From Rhizobium vallis (GTDB lineage Bacteria > Pseudomonadota > Alphaproteobacteria > Rhizobiales > Rhizobiaceae), in NCBI RefSeq assembly GCF_003985155.1, contig NZ_ML133689.1:372001-436000 (forward strand): a stretch of 64,000 nt of DNA. Direction: 5' to 3'. Positions within the stretch are counted from its first letter, which is position 1. Every line of letters begins with the position of its first letter. Below the pieces are notes generated by a model, which saw only the letters and a program-made list of their open reading frames with translations, ran no database searches and had not been told where the DNA came from. The position numbers were made by a program, and so were the translations under genes. This document shows, piece after piece, positions 43,611-53,427 of this stretch.

Positions 43611-43767
43611 TCAAACTAGCCCATAAAGATGATGCGACCCGATCCGCCTATGGAGTCCGGGCACGAAACGGAATCATAAGTGGCTTATACTTCACAAATT
43701 CTTAACAGCCTATGACTTGCCCGGAACACCCCCGCAAGCGCAAATGTCACAGATAACATTAATGTGG

Positions 43768-43802
43768 CCAAGGTTTGGCCTCAATCCCCAAAGATCGAGG
43801 TC
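43768..43802 (-). terminator. Possible hairpin downstream of accA
   Basis: On the minus strand GACCTCGATC (43793-43802) can pair with GATTGAGGCC (43777-43786), with two wobble pairs; a second short stem GGCCAA-ACC-TTGGCC lies next to it (43767-43781 region). There is no T run. This could be the accA transcript end, but evidence is weak. Confidence 0.3.
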
Positions 43803-43807
43803 TTACC

Positions 43808-44761
43808 CTAGAGATTGCGGCCCATATTCAGGAATTTCTGCCGCCGCTCGTTGCGCAGCTGTTCGCCGGAACGCGACGCCATTTCGCCGAGCGCATTGGC
43901 GATCACATCGCCGGTTGCGGCTATCACGCTGTCGGGATCACGATGGGCGCCACCGAGCGGCTCGGAGATGATGCCATCGATGACGCCGAGCGATTTCAGG
44001 TCCTCGGCGGTGATCTTCATGTTGGTCGCCGCCTCCCGGGCGCGGGTGGAATCGCGCCAGAGGATGGAGGCTGCCCCTTCCGGTGAGATGACGCTGTAGA
44101 TCGAATGCTCAAGCATATAGACCCGGTTGCCGGTGGCGATCGCAATCGCGCCGCCCGAGCCGCCTTCGCCGATGACGACGGAAACGAGGGGAACCTTGAC
44201 GCCGAGGCACATTTCCGTCGAACGGGCGATCGCTTCGGCCTGGCCGCGCTCTTCGGCGCCGACGCCGGGATAGGCGCCTGCCGTATCCACCAGCGAAATC
44301 ACCGGCAGGCCGAAACGATCGGCCATTTCAAGGATGCGGATTGCCTTGCGGTAGCCTTCCGGACGGGGGCTGCCGAAATTGTGCTTCAGGCGGGTCTTGG
44401 TATCGTTGCCCTTTTCCTGGCCGATGACGGCGACGGGCTGGCCACGGAAGCGGGCAAGGCCCGCCTGGATCGCGGCATCCTCGGAAAACTTGCGGTCGCC
44501 GGCAAGCGGGGTAAATTCCTGGAACAGCGTCTTGGCATAGTCGACGAAATGCGGGCGCTGCGGATGGCGGGCGACCTGCGTCTTCTGCCAGGGATTGAGC
44601 TTGGAATAGATTTCGACGATCGCCTCACGGACGCGAACTTCCAGCCTGCCGATTTCATCGGTGGTGTCGATGCTCTCGTCTTCCGTTGCGAGCTTCTTCA
44701 GCTCGATGATCTTGCCTTCGAGGTCGGAGATCGGCTTTTCGAAGTCGAGATAATTGTGCAT
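43808..44761 (-). CDS. accA: Acetyl-CoA carboxylase, carboxyltransferase subunit alpha
   Basis: 317 residues, full-length match to AccA. Conserved parts are the N-terminal [18 protein letters not shown] helix, [22 protein letters not shown], the acyl-CoA/carboxybiotin site [43 protein letters not shown] and [21 protein letters not shown]. With AccD it transfers carboxyl from biotin to acetyl-CoA to form malonyl-CoA for fatty-acid synthesis. It lies 62 bases downstream of xerD on the same strand, the usual rhizobial order. Confidence 0.97.
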   Translation of the reverse strand: MHNYLDFEKPISDLEGKIIELKKLATEDESIDTTDEIGRLEVRVREAIVEIYSKLNPWQKTQVARHPQRPHFVDYAKTLFQEFTPLAGDRKFSEDAAIQAGLARFRGQPVAVIGQEKGNDTKTRLKHNFGSPRPEGYRKAIRILEMADRFGLPVISLVDTAGAYPGVGAEERGQAEAIARSTEMCLGVKVPLVSVVIGEGGSGGAIAIATGNRVYMLEHSIYSVISPEGAASILWRDSTRAREAATNMKITAEDLKSLGVIDGIISEPLGGAHRDPDSVIAATGDVIANALGEMASRSGEQLRNERRQKFLNMGRNL

Positions 44762-44823
44762 GAGGTGCGTTTCCGTTCCTTGTGCCTGGGGCGTTTTCCT
44801 GGCTCCGCCCCATGTCGCCGGTC

Positions 44824-45777
44824 CTATTCGTGCTTTTTCGCCTGTTTGGCAAGGGGGTGATGCGTCTGGACGAGCTGTTGGAGCCTCTCTTCGAGGACAT
44901 GTGTGTAGATCTGCGTGGTCGAAATGTCCGAATGGCCGAGGAGTTCCTGCACGACGCGCAGATCGGCGCCGTTGGCAAGCAGGTGGCTTGCAAAGGCGTG
45001 GCGCATGACGTGCGGCGAGATCATCGACGGCGTCAGGCCGGCGCGGATCGCGAGATTCTTGAGGTCGCGGGCGAAAACCTGGCGCGGCAGGTAGCCCTCC
45101 TTCGAGGCGGACGGAAACAGCCAGGGGCTTTCCTGCGGCTCCTTGGCGGCGGCGTTTTCGGCCGCCAGCAGGCGTCCGTAGGATTTGAGTGCCGATATTG
45201 CTGATTGCGACAGCGGCACCAGCCGCTCCTTGTTGCCCTTGCCACGGATCATCAGGAAGCGGCCTTCCTGATCGAGCACGCGGGCCGGAAGCGAGACGAG
45301 CTCGCTGACGCGCATGCCGGTGGCATAGAGCAGCTCCAGCAGCGCCAGCATGCGCAGGCGCTGCAACTGGCCAGGTGCTGCATCCCCCGCCTCTGCCTCA
45401 GCTTGGGAAAGCAGCCTGCCGACCTCCTCGACGCCCATCGTCTTCGGCAGGGGACGTCCCTTCTTCGGTGCGTCGAGAATACCTGTAGGATCGTCGGTGC
45501 GAATGCCTTCGGCGTAGAGGAACTTGTAGAACTGGCGCATGGCTGCAAGCCGGCGCGCCTGCGAGGAGGGTTTGAAGCCCTGGCCGGCGAGCGAGGAGAG
45601 ATACGCGGCAAGGTCGGCGGAGGCGGCTTCGATAAGCCTTATGCTGCGGCCGTTCAGGAAGGAGAGGACGTCTTCGAGGTCGCGCTCATAGGATTGCAGC
45701 GTATTGGTGGCCGCGCCGCGTTCGGCGCTCATCATTTCCAGGAAAGATTCCACATGGACGCGGCCGAGATCCCTCAT
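44824..45777 (-). CDS. xerD: Site-specific tyrosine recombinase XerD
   Basis: 317 residues from the ATG at 45777, which has AGGAAG at good distance; a GTG at 45786 overlapping the previous stop is possible but its spacing is too short. An N-terminal SAM-like core-binding domain (to about 105) precedes the catalytic domain with the full tyrosine-recombinase set: Arg in ATGMRVSEL, Lys in GKGNKER, HxxR in HVMRH, His in LLGHSD and the nucleophilic Tyr in TTQIYTHV. With XerC it resolves chromosome dimers at dif. It follows a 58-residue protein gene after five bases, so both are one unit. It is the chromosomal housekeeping enzyme, not an integrase of a mobile element. Confidence 0.94.
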   Translation of the reverse strand: MRDLGRVHVESFLEMMSAERGAATNTLQSYERDLEDVLSFLNGRSIRLIEAASADLAAYLSSLAGQGFKPSSQARRLAAMRQFYKFLYAEGIRTDDPTGILDAPKKGRPLPKTMGVEEVGRLLSQAEAEAGDAAPGQLQRLRMLALLELLYATGMRVSELVSLPARVLDQEGRFLMIRGKGNKERLVPLSQSAISALKSYGRLLAAENAAAKEPQESPWLFPSASKEGYLPRQVFARDLKNLAIRAGLTPSMISPHVMRHAFASHLLANGADLRVVQELLGHSDISTTQIYTHVLEERLQQLVQTHHPLAKQAKKHE

Positions 45778-45782
45778 GTCTC

Positions 45783-45959
45783 TCACTTCCTGGTCGAGTC
45801 GATCGTGCCAGTCGCAGGCGGATTGACCCGCTCGGACGGAATGCGGATCGTGACGTCACGCTGCCGCGGCTCGACGAAGGTCACAAGCGCCCACATCGCT
45901 CCGTAGACCGTTCCGGCGAGGATCGCGCAGAAGAACAGGAAACGGAACAGGGTCGGCAT
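45783..45959 (-). CDS. 58-residue inner-membrane protein upstream of xerD
   Basis: 58 codons reading [29 protein letters not shown] and then a basic and polar tail ending TIDSTRK. It has one membrane segment near the N-terminus (about residues 5-28). A strong AAGGAG site lies seven bases before the ATG. The stop lies five bases before the xerD ATG, so its last codons hold the xerD ribosome site. No family is recognised, but a small membrane protein in this position is plausible in rhizobia. Confidence 0.8.
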   Translation of the reverse strand: MPTLFRFLFFCAILAGTVYGAMWALVTFVEPRQRDVTIRIPSERVNPPATGTIDSTRK

Positions 45960-46107
45960 CCGGCAACTCCTTCATGCTCTGGTTCTGTTATAAGAAGCGT
46001 ACTCGCAAGTGCAAGAAGCGGTATTCAAGCCATGATTCCCTTGTCCGCGACTTGACGCTCCACCTGCATTTGTCGATACGGTTTGCAAACAAAGTGTGAA
46101 TGGACCG

Positions 46108-46698
46108 ATGAGTGACCCACTGCTGACCGTTGCTGACAGCCTGAAAGACAGAGCTCGTGCCGCGCTCGGTTCACGCAATCTGATCCTCGTCGGCCTGATG
46201 GGTGCTGGAAAATCCGCGGTCGGACGCATCGTTGCCAGTCAGCTCGGCATTCCCTTCATCGACAGCGATCACGAAATCGAGCGCGTTTCGCGCATGACCA
46301 TCACCGAACTTTTCGCGGCCTATGGCGAGGAAGAATTCCGGGCGCTGGAAGCGCGGGTCGTGAAACGGCTCCTGAAGAGCGGGCCACGCGTCGTCTCCAC
46401 AGGCGGTGGCGCCTTCGTCAACGAGCGGACGCGCAGGCATATCAGGAAGGGCGGCCTTTCCGTCTGGCTGAAGGCGGATCTCGATGTGCTTTGGGAGCGG
46501 GTCAACAAGCGCGACACGCGGCCGCTGCTCAAGACTGAAAATCCGAAGCAGACGCTCGAAAACCTGATGAACGCGCGTTATCCGATCTATGCGCAGGCAG
46601 ACCTCACCGTGCTCTCGCGCGACGTGCGCAAGGAAATCATGGCGGACGAGGTGCTGAAGGCCGTGATCGAAGCTCAGAAAGAAAGTGCAGCATCATGA
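46108..46698 (+). CDS. aroK: Shikimate kinase
   Basis: 196 residues from ATG 46108; a GTG at 46096 would add four. The P-loop GLMGAGKS lies near residue 31, then FIDSDHEIE with the shikimate-binding Asp, FRALEARVV with its Arg, and STGGGAF near 95. It phosphorylates shikimate at O3 for chorismate synthesis. The stop overlaps the start of aroB (ATGA), and aroB overlaps the next gene, giving an aroK-aroB-CorC-like unit. It diverges from the 58-codon gene and xerD. Confidence 0.95.
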   Translation: MSDPLLTVADSLKDRARAALGSRNLILVGLMGAGKSAVGRIVASQLGIPFIDSDHEIERVSRMTITELFAAYGEEEFRALEARVVKRLLKSGPRVVSTGGGAFVNERTRRHIRKGGLSVWLKADLDVLWERVNKRDTRPLLKTENPKQTLENLMNARYPIYAQADLTVLSRDVRKEIMADEVLKAVIEAQKESAAS

Positions 46699-47825
46699 AT
46701 GCGATACCTTCCGCCCCCGCCGTCCAGACGGTGCACGTGCCGCTCGGCGAGCGCGCCTACGATATCCTGATCGGGCCGGGACTGATCGCACGGGCAGGCG
46801 CCGAGATCGCCTCCCGCCTCAAGGGCCGGAGGGCTGCTATTGTCACCGACGAGCATGTGGCGCCGCTCTATCTCGAAGCGCTGCTGGCGAGCCTCGATGC
46901 GGCGGGCATCGCCGCGGCCAAGGTGGTCCTGCCGGCCGGCGAGAAGACCAAGAGCTTCGAACATCTTATCACGGTCTGCGACAAGGTGCTCGAGGCCCGC
47001 GTCGAACGCAACGACTGCGTCATCGCGCTCGGCGGCGGCGTCATCGGCGACCTCACCGGATTTGCGGCCGGCATCGTGCGTCGCGGCGTGCGCTTCGTGC
47101 AGGTGCCGACCTCGCTGCTGGCGCAGGTCGATTCCTCCGTCGGCGGCAAGACCGGCATCAATTCCCGGCACGGCAAGAACCTGATCGGCGTCTTCCATCA
47201 GCCGGACCTGGTTCTGGCCGATGCGGATGTGCTGAATACGCTGAGCGAGCGCGAGTTCCGCGCCGGATACGCCGAGGTCGCGAAATACGGACTGATCGAC
47301 AAACCTGACTTTTTCGCCTGGCTGGAAGCCAACTGGAAGGCGGTTTTTGCCGGCGGCTCCGCGCGCATCGAGGCGATTGCCACGAGTTGCCAGGCGAAGG
47401 CCGACGTTGTCGTCGCAGACGAGCGCGAGAACGGCCAGCGGGCGCTGCTCAATCTCGGCCATACTTTCGGCCATGCGCTGGAAGCGGCAACGGCCTATGA
47501 CAGCCGCCGCCTCGTGCACGGCGAGGGCGTTTCGATCGGCATGGTGCTGGCGCATGAATTCTCCGCTCGGATGAACCTTGCAAGCCCCGACGATGCGCGG
47601 CGCGTCGAAAAACATCTGAAGGAGGTCGGCCTGCCGACTCGCATGTCAGAGATTCCGGGCGAGCTGCCGCCGGCCGAAACGCTGATGGACGCGATTGCCC
47701 AGGACAAGAAGGTCAAGAACGGCAAGCTCACCTTCATCCTGACGCGCGGCATCGGCCAGTCCTTCGTCGCCGACGATGTTCCCGCCTCCGAAGTGATCAG
47801 CTTTCTCCGGGAAAAACATCCTTGA
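46695..47825 (+). CDS. aroB: 3-dehydroquinate synthase
   Basis: 376 residues. Conserved features: N-terminal YDILIGPGLI, the NAD-binding part with PAGEKTKSFEHLI, LGGGVIGDLTGFAAGIVRRGVRFVQ and PTSLLAQVDSSVGGKTGIN (metal and substrate site), then RALLNLGHTFGHALE with the zinc histidines. It converts DAHP to 3-dehydroquinate, the second step of the shikimate pathway. It overlaps both neighbours, aroK and the CorC-like gene. Confidence 0.97.
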   Translation: MNAIPSAPAVQTVHVPLGERAYDILIGPGLIARAGAEIASRLKGRRAAIVTDEHVAPLYLEALLASLDAAGIAAAKVVLPAGEKTKSFEHLITVCDKVLEARVERNDCVIALGGGVIGDLTGFAAGIVRRGVRFVQVPTSLLAQVDSSVGGKTGINSRHGKNLIGVFHQPDLVLADADVLNTLSEREFRAGYAEVAKYGLIDKPDFFAWLEANWKAVFAGGSARIEAIATSCQAKADVVVADERENGQRALLNLGHTFGHALEAATAYDSRRLVHGEGVSIGMVLAHEFSARMNLASPDDARRVEKHLKEVGLPTRMSEIPGELPPAETLMDAIAQDKKVKNGKLTFILTRGIGQSFVADDVPASEVISFLREKHP

Positions 47826-49135
47826 TAACGATCGAAGGCGCTCTGGCATTTCTTGAGACATACTGGCCGGAAATCCTTTCGATCATGGCGCTCGTGCTGA
47901 TGTCCGCCTTCTTTTCAGGCTCGGAAACCGCGCTGACTGCTGTTTCGCGCAGCCGTATCCATACGCTGGAGGCGAACGGGGACGAACGCGCCGGGCTGGT
48001 GCGGCAACTGATCGAACGGCGCGACCGGCTGATCGGCGCGCTGCTCATCGGCAACAATCTCGCCAATATTCTCTCCTCTTCGATCGCCACCAGCGTTTTC
48101 CTTGGGCTGTTCGGCAATTCCGGCGTGGCGCTGGCGACGCTGGCAATGACCGTCATTCTGGTCATCTTCGCCGAAGTGCTGCCGAAGAGCTGGGCGATTT
48201 CGACGCCTGACCGCTTTGCGCTTGCCGTGGCATTTCCGGCCAGGCTCTTCGTTGCCGTCGTCGGCCCGGTTTCCTCCTTCGTCAATGCAATCGTGCGGCG
48301 GATTCTTTCGCTATTTGGCATCAATCTCTCGCGGGAGGTATCGATGCTGACGGCGCATGAGGAGTTGCGCGGCGCCGTCGATTTCCTGCATCGCGAGGGA
48401 TCGGTGGTGAAGGCCGACCGGGATCGCCTTGGCGGTGTGCTCGACCTCGGCGAGCTGGAATTGTCCGACATCATGGTCCATCGCACCGCGATGCGGGCGA
48501 TCAACGCCGACGATTCGCCGGAAGCGGTGGTGCGCGCCATTCTCGAAAGCCCTTACACGCGCATGCCGCTGTGGCGCGGCACAATCGACAACATCATCGG
48601 CGTCGTTCACGCCAAGGATCTCTTGCGGGCGCTTGCCGAGCCGAACATGGAGCCGCAGAACCTCGACATCGTGAAGATCGCCCAGAAGCCCTGGTTCGTG
48701 CCTGACAGTACCAACCTCGAAGATCAGCTCAATGCTTTCTTGCGCCGCAAGCAGCATTTCGCCGTCGTCGTCGACGAATATGGCGAGGTGCAGGGCATCG
48801 TCACGCTGGAGGATATTCTCGAGGAAATCGTCGGCGACATTTCCGACGAACACGATATCGAGATGCAGGGCGTGCGCCAGGAGGCGGACGGTTCCGTCGT
48901 CGTCGACGGCGGCGTGCCGATCCGCGACCTGAACCGTGCGCTCGATTGGAACCTGCCGGACGAGGAGGCGACGACGATCGCCGGCCTGGTTATTCACGAA
49001 TCCATGACCATCCCGGAAGAGCGCCAGGCTTTCACCTTTTACGGCAAGCGTTTCATCGTCATGAAGCGGGAGAAGAACCGCATCACCAAGCTGCGCATCC
49101 GTCCCGCGCAGGAAGACGACACGAAACCGGGCTGA
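47822..49135 (+). CDS. HlyC/CorC-family transporter (CNNM and CBS domains)
   Basis: 437 residues, start TTG at 47822 overlapping the aroB stop. An N-terminal CNNM transmembrane domain of about four segments covers residues 1-190 (SIMALVLMSAFFSGSETALTAVSRSRI is the family signature). Two CBS domains follow at about 205-330 (FVVDEYGEVQGIVTLEDILEEIVGDI-type signature present), and a C-terminal CorC_HlyC domain ends at 430. Family members export magnesium or cobalt. Coupling to aroB is common in rhizobia without known functional reason. Confidence 0.92.
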   Translation: MITIEGALAFLETYWPEILSIMALVLMSAFFSGSETALTAVSRSRIHTLEANGDERAGLVRQLIERRDRLIGALLIGNNLANILSSSIATSVFLGLFGNSGVALATLAMTVILVIFAEVLPKSWAISTPDRFALAVAFPARLFVAVVGPVSSFVNAIVRRILSLFGINLSREVSMLTAHEELRGAVDFLHREGSVVKADRDRLGGVLDLGELELSDIMVHRTAMRAINADDSPEAVVRAILESPYTRMPLWRGTIDNIIGVVHAKDLLRALAEPNMEPQNLDIVKIAQKPWFVPDSTNLEDQLNAFLRRKQHFAVVVDEYGEVQGIVTLEDILEEIVGDISDEHDIEMQGVRQEADGSVVVDGGVPIRDLNRALDWNLPDEEATTIAGLVIHESMTIPEERQAFTFYGKRFIVMKREKNRITKLRIRPAQEDDTKPG

Positions 49136-49180
49136 TCCCGCTTGGATTGCGGGCGGCCAATATCCATTTAGGCTGTGCGG

Positions 49181-49462
49181 CTACCAGCGGGTCGGTTCAT
49201 CGGGTGCCGCCGGTTCGACGGCGAGCGCGTGCAATCCGGCATCGAGTTCCGATTTCAACAGGTCGGTGATGGCCCGGTGGCGCGCCAGCCGCGACATGCC
49301 GGCAAATTTTGCCGAAACGATCCTCACCCGCATATGGGTTTCGCCGGTGCCCGTCATGTCGGGCTGATGGCCGGCATGCAGATGGCTCTCGTCGATGACG
49401 CTCAGGCGTTCGGGCGCGAAGGCTTCGACAAGTTTTTCTTCGATGCGGGTCCGCAGGGTCAT
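49181..49462 (-). CDS. BolA-family protein
   Basis: 93 residues from ATG 49462 (a second ATG lies one codon upstream). The frame runs a further 20 codons upstream without family similarity. BolA motif: IEEKLVEAFAPERLSVIDESHLHAGHQ, with the conserved His residues, and FAGMSRLARHRAITDLL. BolA proteins pair with monothiol glutaredoxins in iron-sulfur cluster trafficking and iron regulation. The first two-thirds match; the tail is Pro/Ala-rich. It diverges from the J-domain gene. Confidence 0.92.
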   Translation of the reverse strand: MTLRTRIEEKLVEAFAPERLSVIDESHLHAGHQPDMTGTGETHMRVRIVSAKFAGMSRLARHRAITDLLKSELDAGLHALAVEPAAPDEPTRW

Positions 49463-49567
49463 CATCCGGTCTTGCTGCTTCGCGAAAAAGGTTCCCACCA
49501 AGCCAGTAACATTCCCATTTGTCAATTCTTGTTGTCGCTTCGCGGCAGTCCCATAATTAGCGCCGTC

Positions 49568-50185
49568 ATGAGACTTGATTCAAAATATTTCGACCGCATC
49601 CGAACACGCCGCAAACGCGAGCAGGAGACAGAGCAGGCGCCGCCTACCTGTCAGTGGGACGGCTGCGACAAGAAGGGCTCTCATCGCGCTCCCGTGGGTC
49701 GCAATGCGGAGGGGCAGTTCTTTTTGTTCTGCTTCGAGCACGTCAAGGAATACAATAAGGGCTACAATTATTTCTCCGGTCTCTCGGACGGTGAGATCGC
49801 GCGCTACCAGAAAGAGGCGATCACCGGCCACCGGCCGACATGGACGGTCGGCGTCAACAAGTCGGCGAAGGACAGCCCGCTGCATTCCGAGGTCCGCTCC
49901 GGCGCCTATTCGCGCGTTCGCGATCCCTTCGGCTTCGTCAAGGAAGGCGGCAAGGGCAGCGGCCCGCGCTTTCCCCAGGCGCGCAAGCTGAAATCGCTCG
50001 AAAGCAAGGCCTTCGACACGATGGGCCTTCATGCCAATGCGACGTCAGCGGAGATCAAGAGCCGCTACAAGGAACTGGTCAAGAAACATCATCCGGATGC
50101 CAATGGCGGCGACCGGGGCTCGGAGGAGCGTTTCCGCGCCGTCATCCAGGCCTATCAATTGTTGAAGCAGAACGGTTTTTGTTAA
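49568..50185 (+). CDS. J-domain-containing protein (DnaJ-like, C-terminal J domain)
   Basis: 205 residues from ATG 49568. The N-terminal part has a [15 protein letters not shown] segment and a third Cys in FLFCFEH, perhaps a metal site (C-x4-C ... C). The J domain is at the C-terminus (about residues 140-205) with [32 protein letters not shown], which contains the HPD tripeptide for Hsp70 stimulation. The family is well known in alphaproteobacteria as an uncharacterised J-domain protein. It diverges from the BolA-type gene with a 105-base gap. Confidence 0.92.
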   Translation: MRLDSKYFDRIRTRRKREQETEQAPPTCQWDGCDKKGSHRAPVGRNAEGQFFLFCFEHVKEYNKGYNYFSGLSDGEIARYQKEAITGHRPTWTVGVNKSAKDSPLHSEVRSGAYSRVRDPFGFVKEGGKGSGPRFPQARKLKSLESKAFDTMGLHANATSAEIKSRYKELVKKHHPDANGGDRGSEERFRAVIQAYQLLKQNGFC

Positions 50186-50492
50186 TTCCCGTCCTTGCTC
50201 TTGGGCTTCAATCGGGTATGGTCCAAATCGGCTGAGGCTGCAGGCAAACGCGGCTCACATTTGTGCGTTTTCCCGACATCGCCTCCGCCGACCTTCCGGA
50301 CGCGGCGTTTCTTGTCCGGGACTCTTTCAAGAATGCTCGCACGCGGTCATTATCCCGCCGAGGTTTCGTTTCAGTCCCGGAGAAGTATCGCCGACGTTCC
50401 GACCTGGACGGGCGCGGAATGAAAATCGCGGCGTCACGGTTGCGACATGGCCTGAGACAGTTTGGCCGGGTGGCATCACCCGCCTTGGAGAC
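50186..50492. other. Intergenic region upstream of cobS
   Basis: 307 bases in which I see no gene, tRNA or riboswitch. A frame from a GTG at 50263 to the cobS start would give 77 Arg-rich residues without a ribosome site or family character, so I leave it out. No cobalamin-riboswitch core was found. Confidence 0.5.
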
Positions 50493-51488
50493 ATGATGAG
50501 CAAGATCGACCTGGATATATCAGAACTGCCCGATACCACCGTTTCGGTCCGCGAGGCCTTCGGCATCGATTCCGACATCCGCGTTCCCGCCTACAGCAAG
50601 GGCGACGCCTATGTGCCTGATCTCGACCCCGATTACCTGTTCGACCGTGACACGACGCTCGCCATTCTCGCAGGCTTCGCGCATAACCGCCGCGTGATGA
50701 TCTCCGGCTATCACGGCACGGGCAAGTCCTCGCATATCGAGCAGGTGGCGGCGCGCCTCAACTGGCCTTGCGTGCGTATCAACCTCGACAGCCATGTCAG
50801 CCGTATCGATCTCGTCGGCAAGGATGCGATCGTCGTCAAGGATGGCCTGCAGGTCACCGAATTCAAGGACGGCATTCTGCCCTGGGCCTATCAGCACAAT
50901 GTCGCGCTCGTCTTCGACGAATATGATGCCGGCCGGCCCGACGTGATGTTCGTCATCCAGCGCGTGCTGGAATCTTCCGGCCGCTTGACGCTGCTCGACC
51001 AGAGCCGCGTCATTCGGCCGCACCCGGCTTTCCGCCTGTTTGCGACCGCCAATACGATCGGCCTCGGCGACACGACCGGCCTCTATCACGGCACGCAGCA
51101 GATCAACCAGGCGCAGATGGACCGCTGGTCGATCGTGACCACGCTGAACTACCTGCCGCATGACCACGAAGTGAATATCGTCGCCGCCAAGGTGAAGAGC
51201 TTCGGCAAGGACAAGAACGGCCGCGAGACCGTGTCGAAGATGGTGCGTGTCGCCGACCTGACGCGCGCCGCCTTCATGAACGGCGATCTCTCCACCGTCA
51301 TGAGCCCGCGCACGGTCATCACCTGGGCTGAAAATGCCGAGATTTTCGGCGATCTCGCCTTCGCCTTCCGCGTCACCTTCCTCAACAAGTGCGACGAGCT
51401 GGAACGCCCGCTGGTCGCCGAGCACTATCAGCGCGCCTTTGGCGTCGAGCTGAAGGAAAGTGCCGCCAACATCGTTCTCGGAGCCTGA
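50493..51488 (+). CDS. cobS: Cobaltochelatase subunit CobS
   Basis: 331 residues (ATG at 50493 or 50496). AAA+ ATPase of the aerobic cobaltochelatase: Walker A GYHGTGKS near residue 73, Walker [10 protein letters not shown] near 145 and sensor motif FATANTIG near 182. It forms the chelatase with CobT and CobN and inserts cobalt into hydrogenobyrinic acid a,c-diamide during aerobic B12 synthesis. cobT follows after 13 bases; cobN is not in the window. GGAGAC precedes the ATG. Confidence 0.96.
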   Translation: MMSKIDLDISELPDTTVSVREAFGIDSDIRVPAYSKGDAYVPDLDPDYLFDRDTTLAILAGFAHNRRVMISGYHGTGKSSHIEQVAARLNWPCVRINLDSHVSRIDLVGKDAIVVKDGLQVTEFKDGILPWAYQHNVALVFDEYDAGRPDVMFVIQRVLESSGRLTLLDQSRVIRPHPAFRLFATANTIGLGDTTGLYHGTQQINQAQMDRWSIVTTLNYLPHDHEVNIVAAKVKSFGKDKNGRETVSKMVRVADLTRAAFMNGDLSTVMSPRTVITWAENAEIFGDLAFAFRVTFLNKCDELERPLVAEHYQRAFGVELKESAANIVLGA

Positions 51489-51501
51489 GGCCCGACCGAT
51501 C

Positions 51502-53403
51502 ATGGCAGCTCGCGGTGACAATTCGAAAGCAAAGCCCGGTGCGCCCGTCGACGTCGAGCCGTTGCGCCGGGCAATAACCGGCTGCGTCCGCTCGATCGCC
51601 GGCGATGGCGATGTCGAGGTGACCTTCGCCAACGAACGGCCGGGCATGACCGGCGAGCGCATCCGGTTGCCGGAGCTTTCCAAGCGGCCGACGGCACATG
51701 AGCTGGCGGTCACCCGCGGGCTCGGCGATTCCATGGCACTGCGCCTCGCCTGCCATGACGAGAAGGTGCATACGACCATGGCGCCGCAGGGCTCGGACGC
51801 CCGGGCGATCTTCGATGCCGTCGAGCAGGCGCGCGTCGAGTCGATCGGCGCGCTGCGCATGGAGGGCATGGCTGCGAATCTGCGCTCGATGACCGAGGAG
51901 AAATATTCCAAGGCCAATTTCACCGGCATAGAGCGTCAGGAAGACGCGCCGATCGGTGAAGCCGTCGCGATGATGGTGCGCGAGAAGCTGACCGGCCAGC
52001 GCCCGCCTGACTCCGCCGGCAAGGTGCTCGATCTCTGGCGGGGCTTCATCGAGGACAAGGCGGGCTCGGAACTCGACAACCTTTCGAACGCGATCAACGA
52101 CCAGCAGGCCTTCGCCAAGGTCATCCGCAACATGCTGTCGGCCATGGAAATGGCCGAGGAATATGGCGACGATGACAGCCAGGCCGATGATGACGACCAG
52201 TCGGAGCAGGAGGATCAGCCGAGCGGCGACGAGCAGGACCAGGACGAAGTCGACGAGGATGCCGGCACCGATGCCGCGCCCGTCGAGGACAGCGAGGTCG
52301 CCGACGAGCAGATGGAGGACGGCGAGACCGAAGGCGCCGAAATCTCCGACGACGACATGATGGAAGAGGGTGAGGACGATTCGGAAACACCGGGCGAGAC
52401 CCGCCGTCCGAACACGCCTTTTGCCGATTTCAACGAGAAGGTCGATTATCACGTCTTTACCGAAGAGTTTGACGAGATCATCACCGCCGAGGAACTCTGC
52501 GATGCCGCCGAGCTGGAGCGCCTGCGCGCCTTCCTCGACAAGCAGCTGGCGCATCTGCAAGGCGCGGTCGGGCGTCTCGCCAACCGGCTGCAGCGCCGCC
52601 TGATGGCGCAGCAGAACCGCTCGTGGGATTTCGACCTGGAAGAGGGCTATCTCGATCCGGCCAGGCTGCAGCGTATCATCATTGATCCGATGCAGGCGCT
52701 GTCCTTCAAGATGGAGCGCGACACGCAGTTCCGCGATACTGTCGTCACCCTGCTCATCGACAATTCCGGCTCGATGCGCGGCCGGCCGATCACGGTTGCC
52801 GCCACCTGCGCCGATATTCTCGCCCGCACGCTGGAGCGCTGCGGTGTCAAGGTCGAGATCCTCGGCTTCACCACCAAGGCCTGGAAGGGCGGGCAGGCGC
52901 GCGAAAGCTGGCTTGCCGGCGGCAAGCCGCAGACGCCGGGCCGGCTGAACGATCTGCGCCACATCATCTACAAATCGGCCGATGCGCCGTGGCGGCGGGC
53001 ACGCTCCAATCTCGGGCTGATGATGCGCGAGGGCCTGCTCAAGGAAAACATCGACGGCGAGGCGCTGATCTGGGCGCACAATCGCCTGCTCGCGCGCCGC
53101 GAGCAGCGCCGTATCCTGATGATGATCTCGGACGGTGCGCCGGTCGACGATTCGACGCTGTCGGTCAATCCGGGCAATTATCTGGAACGGCATCTGCGCG
53201 CCGTCATCGAGCAGATCGAGACGCGCTCGCCTGTGGAATTGCTGGCGATCGGCATCGGGCATGACGTGACGCGCTATTATCGCCGCGCCGTGACGATCGT
53301 CGATGCGGACGAGCTTGCCGGCGCGATGACCGAGCAGCTTGCCTCGCTGTTCGAAGATCAATCCGCCCAGCCGCGCGGCGGCCGGCTACGCCGTGCCGGC
53401 TGA
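51502..53403 (+). CDS. cobT: Cobaltochelatase subunit CobT
   Basis: 633 residues from ATG 51502. An N-terminal domain is followed by a long very acidic region at about residues 218-300 (many Asp and Glu, as in EDEDDS-type runs) and a C-terminal von Willebrand A domain with the MIDAS motif DNSGSMRG near 420. The length and order match CobT of Pseudomonas and Sinorhizobium. It is the adaptor of the CobS AAA+ ring in B12 synthesis. A long open frame on the opposite strand is a by-product of the GC-rich codon bias and not a gene. Confidence 0.96.
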   Translation: MAARGDNSKAKPGAPVDVEPLRRAITGCVRSIAGDGDVEVTFANERPGMTGERIRLPELSKRPTAHELAVTRGLGDSMALRLACHDEKVHTTMAPQGSDARAIFDAVEQARVESIGALRMEGMAANLRSMTEEKYSKANFTGIERQEDAPIGEAVAMMVREKLTGQRPPDSAGKVLDLWRGFIEDKAGSELDNLSNAINDQQAFAKVIRNMLSAMEMAEEYGDDDSQADDDDQSEQEDQPSGDEQDQDEVDEDAGTDAAPVEDSEVADEQMEDGETEGAEISDDDMMEEGEDDSETPGETRRPNTPFADFNEKVDYHVFTEEFDEIITAEELCDAAELERLRAFLDKQLAHLQGAVGRLANRLQRRLMAQQNRSWDFDLEEGYLDPARLQRIIIDPMQALSFKMERDTQFRDTVVTLLIDNSGSMRGRPITVAATCADILARTLERCGVKVEILGFTTKAWKGGQARESWLAGGKPQTPGRLNDLRHIIYKSADAPWRRARSNLGLMMREGLLKENIDGEALIWAHNRLLARREQRRILMMISDGAPVDDSTLSVNPGNYLERHLRAVIEQIETRSPVELLAIGIGHDVTRYYRRAVTIVDADELAGAMTEQLASLFEDQSAQPRGGRLRRAG

Positions 53404-53427
53404 CGCCGTTCCAGGGAAACGCCGGGG

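Noticed and set aside
50263..50496. A 77-codon frame before cobS whose stop overlaps the cobS start
   Set aside because: There is no ribosome site before the GTG, the product is Arg- and Ser-rich and unlike any family; overlap with cobS could be chance. Kept out because the evidence is too weak.
51382..53361. A 659-codon open frame on the minus strand opposite cobT
   Set aside because: It is antisense to the clearly identified cobT (VWA/MIDAS motif), has no family resemblance and is rich in Arg, His and Asp, as expected when a GC-rich gene is read backwards.
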